This document shows, piece after piece, positions 10,331-17,179 of a stretch of 64,000 bases of DNA. Both the position numbers and the translations under genes were made by a program. Each line of letters begins with the position of its first letter. Positions within the stretch are counted from its first letter, which is position 1. Location: NCBI GenBank assembly GCA_041879295.1, contig CP047152.1, forward strand, positions 4,469,501 to 4,533,500. The letters are read 5' to 3'. The notes under the pieces are model-generated. The model had not been told where the DNA came from. It saw only the letters and a program-made list of their open reading frames with translations, and did not search any database. This stretch comes from Pseudomonas putida. Its GTDB lineage: Bacteria; Pseudomonadota; Gammaproteobacteria; Pseudomonadales; Pseudomonadaceae.

Positions 10331-10418
10331 CCCTTCGCGGGCACGCCCGCTCCCACAGGTACTGCGCTGATTTCAAGCTCAGCGCAGTACCTGTGGGAGC
10401 GGGCGTGCCCGCGAAGGG
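10331..10418. repeat. perfect 40-bp inverted REP pair
   Basis: Two 40-bp arms (10331-10370 and 10379-10418) are exact reverse complements around an 8-bp loop. The outer part is the REP consensus of this genome (TTCGCGGGCACGCCCGCTCC). It sits between the convergent dapC and antiporter genes, where it could act as a two-way terminator or mRNA-end stabiliser. Confidence 0.9.
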
Positions 10419-10430
10419 TCTTGATAGGGT

Positions 10431-12077
10431 CTACTTGACCTGCCCCAGGTTCGCCTCACTCATATCCAGCTCACCCAGTACTTGCCGCACCACCTCATCC
10501 CCCACCAGGTGCTGGCGATGCAGGTTGTAAAGCTCCAGCCGCTGCGCCCTCAGTGCACGCAAGCGCAAACGCCGCTCCAGCAAGTCCATCTGTTCGGCCA
10601 ATGCCCTGGCTTCGGCACTGTCGTCATAGCTTTCCAGCTCATCCCGATACTCTGCCATCAACCGCGCCTTCAGCTCGGTCGCCAAGGTAGCCTGCGCGGC
10701 GTCTTGCGGGGCAGTGGCGTCGATCACCTCCTCTGCTTCCAAGGCATGAATCGCCGCCTCGGCAGTGCGCCGCCAGGCTTCCTGCACTTCCTGGTGCAAG
10801 CGCTCGTCCGGGCTCTTGGTGACCCCGCGCAGTAATATCGGCAGCGCGATGCAGGCGCAGATCAACGACAGCAGGATCACCCCGGCTGCAATGAAAATCA
10901 GCAAGTCCCGTTCCGGGAAGGCCTTGCCCGCCCCCATCAGCAAAGGTATCGACATCACACCGGCCAGGGTCACTGCGCCCCGCACACCGCCCAGGGTCAG
11001 CAACCAGCAGGAGCGCGCGGTGGGCATCAGCACCAGCGCCGGTTTACCGCGCCAGCGGCGCACCACACCGATCGAGCGCCAGATACTCTGCACCCAGACG
11101 AACCGCAGCAGGATCAGCGCGGCAAAGATCGCCACCACATCCAGGCAGCGGTAAGCCAGGGTCGGCCACAGGGTAGCTTCGTGGCTGACCACCGCCTTGA
11201 TGATGTCCGGCAATTGCAGGCCCAACAGCAGAAAGATCAGGCCGTTGAAGGCAAACTCCAGCAGCGACCAGACGCTTCTGTTGAGCAAGCGAGTGCTGGT
11301 CTGCCGCGGCAGCAAGTCGAGCCAGCTCTGCATCATGCCGGCGGCCACCGCCGAGAGAATGCCCGAAACACCCAGACGCTCGGCCAGCACGTAGGCGGCG
11401 AACGGCAGCAGCAGCATGAAGACCACATGGGTAGCTGGATCGTCCCAGCCGCGGGCGATCATCCAGGCGCGCAAGCGGCCGACCAGCCAACTCAGGGCAA
11501 CGCCCACCGCCAGGCCACCCAGCGCGACCAGGACGAAACTGAAGCTTGCATCGGCCAGCGAGAACGCCCCGGTGATCGCCGCCGCCAAGGCAAACTTGAA
11601 GGTCACCAGGCCTGATGCGTCATTCATCAGGGCCTCCCCTTGCAGCATGTGCATCAGCGGGGTAGGCAGGCGGTCCTGGGCGATGGCCGAAACCGCCACG
11701 GCGTCGGTGGGCGACAGCACTGCTGCCAGGGCGAAGGCCACCGGCAACGGGATGCTCGGCAGCAGCCAGTGAATGAAGTAGCCGGCCCCGACCACGGTGA
11801 ACAGTACCAACCCGACAGCCAGCGCCACCACAGGCCCGCGAATGCGCCACAACTCACGCTTGGGAATGCGCCATCCGTCGGCAAAGAGCAGCGGAGGCAA
11901 GAACAGGAACAGGAACAACTCCGGGTTCAAGGCCACATGCAAGCCCAGTGTCGGCAAGGCCAGCAAAGCACCGGCGGCGATCTGCACCAACGGCAACGGC
12001 AGCGGAATCATGCGGCCGACCAGCTTCGACAGGCTGACCAACGTCAACAGGATGAGGACGGTGTAGGCGGACTGCAT
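10431..12077 (-). CDS. CPA1-family Na+/H+ antiporter (NhaP/YjcE type)
   Basis: Predicted inner-membrane cation/proton antiporter for pH and sodium homeostasis. The 548-residue protein has about 12 hydrophobic segments over residues 1-410, including FLFLPPLLFADGW and the ion-site region LSPTDAVAVSAIAQD. These are typical of CPA1 exchangers with long cytosolic tails. Residues about 410-548 form a charged, helical C-terminal domain (TAEAAIHALEAEEVID and on) probably in the cytoplasm. It is convergent with dapC across the REP palindrome. Ion specificity (Na+ or K+) cannot be read from sequence. Confidence 0.88.
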   Translation of the reverse strand: MQSAYTVLILLTLVSLSKLVGRMIPLPLPLVQIAAGALLALPTLGLHVALNPELFLFLFLPPLLFADGWRIPKRELWRIRGPVVALAVGLVLFTVVGAGYFIHWLLPSIPLPVAFALAAVLSPTDAVAVSAIAQDRLPTPLMHMLQGEALMNDASGLVTFKFALAAAITGAFSLADASFSFVLVALGGLAVGVALSWLVGRLRAWMIARGWDDPATHVVFMLLLPFAAYVLAERLGVSGILSAVAAGMMQSWLDLLPRQTSTRLLNRSVWSLLEFAFNGLIFLLLGLQLPDIIKAVVSHEATLWPTLAYRCLDVVAIFAALILLRFVWVQSIWRSIGVVRRWRGKPALVLMPTARSCWLLTLGGVRGAVTLAGVMSIPLLMGAGKAFPERDLLIFIAAGVILLSLICACIALPILLRGVTKSPDERLHQEVQEAWRRTAEAAIHALEAEEVIDATAPQDAAQATLATELKARLMAEYRDELESYDDSAEARALAEQMDLLERRLRLRALRAQRLELYNLHRQHLVGDEVVRQVLGELDMSEANLGQVK

Positions 12078-12266
12078 CCGGGAAAGCTTCCTTTGTGAGC
12101 TGAAACGATGGCAGGGCGAGGCATCGCCATTGAAACAATATGTTAGCGGCGACCGACGGTTCGGGGCCGCTGCACGATAGTCGCAGGTGACGGGGGAATA
12201 TGTAACATGATGATACCCAGCAGATGTGACCGGAGCTTGGGAGTCGCGTGCCCCGTTATTGAAGAC

Positions 12267-12316
12267 TTGAACTACAGCGATCCCGTCGTATAATCGACAT
12301 TAACGAATAACGTTAA
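12267..12316 (+). promoter_or_regulatory. graTA promoter and palindromic operator
   Basis: TTGAAC (12267-12272), a 16-bp spacer and a perfect TATAAT (12289-12294) form a strong sigma-70 promoter. Six bases later the palindrome TTAACGAATAACGTTAA (12300-12316) covers the expected transcription start. This is the expected place for the antitoxin to bind and repress the operon. Confidence 0.8.
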
Positions 12317-12328
12317 GCATTCAGGCTC

Positions 12329-12607
12329 ATGATTCGAAGCTTTAGCTGTGCCGACACGGAAGCGCTCTTCACAACGGGAAAGACACGGCGTTGGTCAGAT
12401 ATCAAGTCAGTCGCGGAGCGCAAACTGGCCATGCTCGATGCCGCAACAGAGTTGCGAGACCTTAGGTCGCCACCTGGCAATCGCCTCGAGTCACTGAGCG
12501 GCAACCGCGCCGACCAACACAATATCCGTGTAAATGACCAATGGCGGTTGTGCTTCACCTGGACAGAACACGGGCCAGTTAGCGTTGAAATTGTCGATTA
12601 CCACTGA
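12329..12607 (+). CDS. graT: HigB/RelE-superfamily toxin, GraT-like
   Basis: Toxin of a type II toxin-antitoxin pair. The 92-residue protein starts MIRSFSCADTEALFTTGK and ends with HNIRVNDQWRLCFTWTEHG plus VEIVDYH, the HigB (plasmid maintenance killer) fold signature. It looks nearly identical to P. putida GraT as I remember it. GraT is a mild toxin that disturbs ribosome biogenesis, most clearly at low temperature. As in HigBA pairs, the toxin precedes the antitoxin, here by 8 bp. The ribosome binding site is weak, which fits low toxin output. Confidence 0.9.
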   Translation: MIRSFSCADTEALFTTGKTRRWSDIKSVAERKLAMLDAATELRDLRSPPGNRLESLSGNRADQHNIRVNDQWRLCFTWTEHGPVSVEIVDYH

Positions 12608-12615
12608 GGTGCATC

Positions 12616-12915
12616 ATGCTCAAGAACGGTATGCGTCCAATCCATCCGGGTGAAATCCTGCGGGAGGACTTCCAGAAGGAAATGGGCTTCAGCGCCGCGG
12701 CTCTGGCCAGGGCGTTGGGTGTAGCAACGCCAACCGTCAACAACATCCTGCGCGAACGGGGCGGTGTTTCCGCCGACATGGCACTGCGTCTGTCCATCTG
12801 CCTGGACACCACCCCTGAGTTCTGGCTCAACCTGCAGACGGCCTTCGATCTGCGCACAGCCGAACAGCAACACGGCGATGAGATCATCGGGTCGGTCCAG
12901 CGCCTGGTCGCTTGA
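12616..12915 (+). CDS. graA: HigA-family antitoxin, GraA-like
   Basis: XRE-type DNA-binding antitoxin that neutralises the preceding toxin and represses the operon. The 99-residue protein starts MLKNGMRPIHPGEILREDF, the HigA/VapI family opening. A helix-turn-helix follows at about residues 27-50 (SAAALARALGVATPTVNNIL), and then the PEFWLNLQ helix typical of HigA. The 8-bp spacing to graT supports joint transcription. A GC-rich hairpin (GGCGCCACGGGCGTGGCGCC, about 12940-12959) follows the stop and may terminate the operon. Confidence 0.91.
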   Translation: MLKNGMRPIHPGEILREDFQKEMGFSAAALARALGVATPTVNNILRERGGVSADMALRLSICLDTTPEFWLNLQTAFDLRTAEQQHGDEIIGSVQRLVA

Positions 12916-13039
12916 ACACATCCTGATCAATAAACAGGGGCGCCACGGGCGTGGCGCCGCGAGGAGCGTTCCCGCATAATCCCGCGACTGACATCGAAAA
13001 ACGGAGAGATTGGGGCGACTTGTACCCCCAATGTACACA

Positions 13040-13387
13040 ATGACCTACACGCTCTACGGCATCAAAGCCTGTGACACCATGAAAAAGGCGCGTACCTGGC
13101 TCGAAGACAAAGCCATCGCCTACGAATTTCACGACTACAAGACCCAAGGCATTGACCGTGACAGCCTGAACCGCTGGTGCGACGAACACGGCTGGGAAGT
13201 CATCCTCAACCGTGCCGGCACCACCTTCCGCAAGCTGGACGACGCCAGCAAGGCAGACCTCGACCAGGCCAAGGCCGTCGAGCTGATGCTGGCCCAGCCG
13301 TCGATGATCAAACGCCCGGTGCTCGACCTTGGCGCGCGTACCCTGGTTGGCTTCAAGCCCGACCTGTACGCCGCTGCCCTGGCCTGA
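13040..13387 (+). CDS. ArsC/Spx-family reductase-like protein (YffB type)
   Basis: Small thioredoxin-fold protein of the ArsC/Spx/MgsR family; true arsenate reductase activity is doubtful for this subgroup. The 115-residue protein begins MTYTLYGIKACDTMKKARTW, with the redox Cys in KACDTMKKA and the family-typical RAGTTFRKLDD and MIKRPVLDLG blocks. Three in-frame starts exist (TTG 13010, ATG 13031, ATG 13040). I chose 13040 because homologues begin at this sequence; GGAGAG at about 13003 would also fit a start slightly upstream. It precedes dapD by 31 bp, a conserved neighbour in pseudomonads. Confidence 0.82.
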   Translation: MTYTLYGIKACDTMKKARTWLEDKAIAYEFHDYKTQGIDRDSLNRWCDEHGWEVILNRAGTTFRKLDDASKADLDQAKAVELMLAQPSMIKRPVLDLGARTLVGFKPDLYAAALA

Positions 13388-13418
13388 GCCCCTACCCTAT
13401 TTCGCACGAGGTAATCAC

Positions 13419-14453
13419 ATGTCCAATACCCTGTTCAGCCTGGCCTTTGGTGTCGGCTCCCAGAACCGCCAGGGCGCCTGGCTGGAAGTGTTCTACGCAC
13501 AACCCCTGCTCAACCCGAGCGCCGAACTGGTTGCTGCAGTAGCCCCTGTTCTCGGTTACGAAGGTGGCAACCAGGCCATCGCCTTCAGCAACGCCCAGGC
13601 CGCACAACTGGCCGAAGCCCTGAAAGGCGTGGACGCTGCCCAGGCCGCCCTGCTGACCCGTCTGGCAGAGAGCCACAAGCCGCTGGTCGCCACCCTGCTG
13701 GCCGAAGACGCAGCACTGAGCTCGACCCCAGAGGCCTACCTCAAGCTGCACCTGCTGTCGCACCGCCTGGTCAAGCCGCATGGCGTAAGCCTGGCCGGCA
13801 TCTTCCCGCTGCTGCCGAACGTGGCCTGGACCAACCAGGGCGCGGTCGACCTGGCCGAACTGGCCGAACTGCAACTGGAAGCACGCCTGAAGGGCGAGCT
13901 GCTGGAAGTGTTCTCGGTGGACAAGTTCCCGAAAATGACCGACTACGTGGTCCCGGCCGGCGTGCGTATCGCCGACACCGCCCGTGTGCGCCTGGGTGCC
14001 TACATTGGCGAAGGCACCACCATCATGCACGAAGGCTTCGTCAACTTTAATGCTGGCACCGAAGGCCCGGGCATGATCGAAGGCCGCGTTTCCGCTGGCG
14101 TATTCGTCGGCAAGGGCTCGGACCTGGGCGGCGGCTGCTCGACCATGGGCACCCTGTCCGGTGGCGGCAACATCGTCATCAAAGTCGGCGAGGGTTGCCT
14201 GATCGGCGCCAACGCCGGTATCGGTATTCCGCTGGGCGACCGCAACACCGTCGAAGCCGGCCTGTACATCACCGCGGGCACCAAGGTGAACCTGCTGGAC
14301 GAGAACAACGAACTGGTCAAAGTGGTCAAAGCCCGCGACCTGGCCGGCCAGACCGACCTGCTGTTCCGCCGCAACTCGCTCAACGGCGCAGTTGAGTGCA
14401 AGACCCACAAGTCGGCCATCGAGCTGAACGAAGCGCTGCACGCTCACAACTGA
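13419..14453 (+). CDS. dapD: 2,3,4,5-tetrahydropyridine-2,6-dicarboxylate N-succinyltransferase
   Basis: Transfers succinyl from succinyl-CoA to tetrahydrodipicolinate, the step before DapC in lysine and DAP synthesis. The 344-residue protein is the longer Pseudomonas/actinobacterial type of DapD. An N-terminal domain (1-about 170) precedes a left-handed beta helix of hexapeptide repeats (VRIADTARVRLGAYIGEGTT, then GGGCSTMGTLSGGG and GANAGIGIPLGDRN). The start at 13419 has GAGG seven bases upstream (CGCACGAGGTAATCAC); a 30-codon upstream extension overlaps the previous gene and was rejected. Confidence 0.96.
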   Translation: MSNTLFSLAFGVGSQNRQGAWLEVFYAQPLLNPSAELVAAVAPVLGYEGGNQAIAFSNAQAAQLAEALKGVDAAQAALLTRLAESHKPLVATLLAEDAALSSTPEAYLKLHLLSHRLVKPHGVSLAGIFPLLPNVAWTNQGAVDLAELAELQLEARLKGELLEVFSVDKFPKMTDYVVPAGVRIADTARVRLGAYIGEGTTIMHEGFVNFNAGTEGPGMIEGRVSAGVFVGKGSDLGGGCSTMGTLSGGGNIVIKVGEGCLIGANAGIGIPLGDRNTVEAGLYITAGTKVNLLDENNELVKVVKARDLAGQTDLLFRRNSLNGAVECKTHKSAIELNEALHAHN

Positions 14454-14480
14454 GAACCTTGCCGGGTTTGAGGTGTTAAG

Positions 14481-14516
14481 ATCGGGTCTGGCGCCAATGC
14501 ACCAGACCCGATTTTC
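14481..14516 (+). terminator. rho-independent terminator after dapD
   Basis: An 11-bp stem (ATCGGGTCTGG with CCAGACCCGAT, 10-base loop) is followed by TTTCATT, 27 bp beyond the dapD stop and just before csdA. Confidence 0.85.
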
Positions 14517-14534
14517 ATTCCAGGCCTCGCAAAC

Positions 14535-15740
14535 ATGTTCCAGCCCTCTCCCTGGCGTGCCGACTTCCCCGCCATCGCCGCCCTGCAACGGCAGCACCAG
14601 ACCTATCTGGACAGCGCCGCCACCACCCAGAAGCCGCAAGCCTTGCTCGATGCCCTGAGCCATTACTACGGCCATGGCGCGGCCAACGTGCACCGTGCCC
14701 AGCATTTGCCCGGTGCGCTGGCGACCCAGGCCTTCGAAACCAGCCGCGACAAGGTCGCCGCCTGGCTCAATGCCGCAGACTCGCGGCAGATCGTGTTCAC
14801 CCACGGCGCCACCTCGGCACTGAACCTGCTGGCCTATGGCCTGGAACACCGCCTGGAAGCCGGTGACGAAATTGCCGTCAGTGCCCTGGAGCACCATGCC
14901 AACCTGTTGCCCTGGCAACAGCTGGCGCACCGGCGCAACCTGCGCCTGGTGGTGCTGCCATTGGATGCCCATGGTCGTATCGACCAGGACCAGGCACTGC
15001 AACTGATCGGCCCACGCACCCGGGTGCTCGCCATCAGCCAGCTGTCCAACGTGCTGGGTACCTGGCAGCCGCTGCCAGCGCTATTGGCCCATGCCCGCGC
15101 CCAGGGCGCGCTGACGGTGGTCGATGGCGCCCAGGGCGTGGTGCATGGCCGCCATGACGTGCAGCAACTGGGTTGCGACTTCTATGTGTTTTCCAGCCAC
15201 AAGCTGTACGGTCCGGACGGCGTCGGCGTGCTCTATGGCCGCAGCCAGGCTCTGCAGCTGTTGCGCCACTGGCAGTTCGGTGGCGAGATGGTGCAGTTGG
15301 CCGAGTACCACAGCGCCACCTTCCGTCCCGCCCCCTTGGGCTTCGAAGCGGGTACGCCGCCCATTGCCGGGGTGATCGGCCTGGGCGCGACACTGGACTA
15401 CCTGGCCAGCCTCGATGCCCATGCGGTCGCAGCGCATGAAGCCAGCCTGCACCAGCACCTGCTGCGTGGCCTGGGCGACCGCGAGGGCGTGCGGGTGTTG
15501 GGCGCACCGCAGACGGCACTGGCCAGTTTCGTCATCGAGGGCGTGCACAACGCTGACATCGCCCACCTACTGACTGAACAGGGCATTGCCGTGCGCGCCG
15601 GTCACCACTGTGCCATGCCACTGCTGAAGGGGATGGGGCTGGAGGGCGCGATACGGGTGTCACTGGGTTTGTACAACGATAGCGATGACTTGCAGCGTTT
15701 CTTCGACGCGCTGGACCAAGGCCTGGAGCTGTTGCGATGA
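14535..15740 (+). CDS. csdA: cysteine desulfurase CsdA
   Basis: PLP enzyme (class V aminotransferase fold) that releases sulfur from cysteine and passes it to CsdE. The 401-residue protein has the PLP lysine in FSSHKLYGPDG (Lys223) and the persulfide-forming cysteine in RAGHHCAMPLLK (Cys359). The short loop around this Cys marks a group II (CsdA/SufS) desulfurase rather than IscS. It overlaps csdE by four bases and is followed by convergent tcdA, reconstituting the E. coli CsdA-CsdE-TcdA set for cyclic t6A in tRNA. Confidence 0.93.
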   Translation: MFQPSPWRADFPAIAALQRQHQTYLDSAATTQKPQALLDALSHYYGHGAANVHRAQHLPGALATQAFETSRDKVAAWLNAADSRQIVFTHGATSALNLLAYGLEHRLEAGDEIAVSALEHHANLLPWQQLAHRRNLRLVVLPLDAHGRIDQDQALQLIGPRTRVLAISQLSNVLGTWQPLPALLAHARAQGALTVVDGAQGVVHGRHDVQQLGCDFYVFSSHKLYGPDGVGVLYGRSQALQLLRHWQFGGEMVQLAEYHSATFRPAPLGFEAGTPPIAGVIGLGATLDYLASLDAHAVAAHEASLHQHLLRGLGDREGVRVLGAPQTALASFVIEGVHNADIAHLLTEQGIAVRAGHHCAMPLLKGMGLEGAIRVSLGLYNDSDDLQRFFDALDQGLELLR

Positions 15741-16147
15741 GCCTGCAGGAACAGGCGCAGCAAGCGCTGGAAGCTTTTCAACAGGGCAAAGGCTGGGAAC
15801 AGCGTGCGCGGCTGCTGATGCAGTGGGGTGAACGGCTGGACCCGCTGGATGACGCCGAAAAGACCGAGGCCAACCGGGTGCATGGCTGCGAGAGCCTGGT
15901 GTGGCTGGTGGCCGAGCAGGTCGAGGGCGTGTGGCGGTTCAAGGCCAGCAGCGATGCCCGCTTGTTGCGTGGGCTGCTGGCGCTGTTGCTGGTGCGGGTG
16001 CAGGGACTGGCCAGTGAGGAGCTGGCCGGGCTTGATCTGCGCGAGTGGTTTACCCAGCTCGGGCTGGAGCGCCAATTGTCGCCGTCGCGCAGCAATGGGC
16101 TGCATGCAGTGTTGCAGCGGATGGCGGAGTTGGCGTCCAACCGCTGA
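15737..16147 (+). CDS. csdE: SufE-family sulfur acceptor CsdE
   Basis: Accepts the persulfide from CsdA and stimulates its activity. The 136-residue protein has the acceptor cysteine in NRVHGCESLVWL (Cys51) and the C-terminal LSPSRSNGLHAVLQRM signature of SufE/CsdE. Its ATG overlaps the csdA stop (ATGA), so the two are translationally coupled. SufE itself would be similar; pairing with csdA and the adjacent tcdA favours CsdE. Confidence 0.92.
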   Translation: MSLQEQAQQALEAFQQGKGWEQRARLLMQWGERLDPLDDAEKTEANRVHGCESLVWLVAEQVEGVWRFKASSDARLLRGLLALLLVRVQGLASEELAGLDLREWFTQLGLERQLSPSRSNGLHAVLQRMAELASNR

Positions 16148-16158
16148 ATCGGCGGTTT

Positions 16159-16240
16159 CTTCGCGGGCCTGCCCGCTCCCACAGGTACGGCATCATGCTT
16201 GAGAGAGGCAATACCTGTAGCGGCCGGCCCTGCGAAGATG
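16159..16240. repeat. REP element with a degenerate inverted mate
   Basis: A good REP copy (TTCGCGGGCCTGCCCGCTCC, 16161-16180) is followed by ACAGGTA and, 25 bp later, a decayed inverted copy (TACCTGTAGCGGCCGGCCCT). It lies between the convergent csdE and tcdA stops. Confidence 0.75.
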
Positions 16241-16250
16241 CCCAGGCGGT

Positions 16251-17060
16251 CTATTCAGGCTTGACCCGTTCCGACGGCCGGCGCGCGCCGGCCACCAGCT
16301 TCTCGATCGCCTTGCTCGCCGCCACCATGCCAAAGGTCGCGGTCACCATCATCACCGCTCCAAAGCCCCCCGAGCAGTCCAGACGCACGCCCTCACCGAC
16401 AAAGCTCTTCTGCAGGCAAACGCTGCCATCACCCTTGGGGTAACGCAGCTGTTCGCTGGAGAACACGCACGGCACGCCATAGTTGCGGCTGACGTTACGC
16501 GAGAAGTTGTAGTCGCGGCGCAGGGTTGAGCGTACCCGCGAGGCCAGCGGGTCGTTGAAGGTCTTGTTCAGGTCGGCGATCTGGATCTGCGTCGGGTCGA
16601 TCTGCCCACCCGCGCCACCGGTAGTGACAATGGCAATCTTGCGCCGCCGACACCAGGCGATCAGCGCCGCCTTGGCCATGACGCTGTCGATGCAGTCGAT
16701 CACGCAGTCGAGGTGCTCGGTGATGTATTCGGCCATGGTCTCGCGGGTGACGAAGTCGGCCACCGCATGCACCGTGCACGCCGGGTTGATCGCCCGCAGG
16801 CGCTCGGCCATGACCTCGACCTTGGGCCGCCCCACCTGCCCTTCCAGCGCATGGGCCTGGCGGTTGGTGTTGCTGACACAGACATCGTCCAGGTCAAACA
16901 GGGTGATTTCGCCCACGCCGCTGCGGGCCAGCGCTTCGGCCACCCACGAGCCCACACCGCCGATACCGACCACGCCCACATGGGCCAGGCCCAGCCGTTG
17001 CAGCCCTTGGTCGCCATACAACCGGGCAACGCCGGCAAAGCGTGGATCTTCTGTGCTCAT
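16251..17060 (-). CDS. tcdA: tRNA threonylcarbamoyladenosine dehydratase
   Basis: ATP-dependent E1-like enzyme (also CsdL) that cyclises t6A37 to ct6A in ANN-decoding tRNAs. The protein of 269 residues begins MSTEDPRFAGVARLYGDQG. It has the nucleotide-binding glycine motif VGIGGVGSWVAEALARSG, the FDLDDVCVSNTNRQ block and the ATTGGAGGQIDPTQ-like segment (VTTGGAGGQIDPTQ) of the ThiF/MoeB/TcdA family. The second ATG (17060) was preferred because GGGG lies seven bases upstream; the first ATG adds two residues. It works with csdA-csdE next door and uses the t6A made by TsaB, whose gene is also in this window. Confidence 0.92.
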   Translation of the reverse strand: MSTEDPRFAGVARLYGDQGLQRLGLAHVGVVGIGGVGSWVAEALARSGVGEITLFDLDDVCVSNTNRQAHALEGQVGRPKVEVMAERLRAINPACTVHAVADFVTRETMAEYITEHLDCVIDCIDSVMAKAALIAWCRRRKIAIVTTGGAGGQIDPTQIQIADLNKTFNDPLASRVRSTLRRDYNFSRNVSRNYGVPCVFSSEQLRYPKGDGSVCLQKSFVGEGVRLDCSGGFGAVMMVTATFGMVAASKAIEKLVAGARRPSERVKPE

Positions 17061-17179
17061 GTTCATACCCCAAAAAACCGGCGCGCATTATATGCCAGTG
17101 AGCCCCTGCCCTGCATCGTTAGGAAAGAGACTGCCAACCCTGCTTTAATGTCCTATCACTTCGACATGAATGGACGACG

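Noticed and set aside
13392..15002. 536-codon minus-strand reading frame opposite dapD and csdA
   Set aside because: It spans two genuine genes and a terminator and has no recognisable domain.
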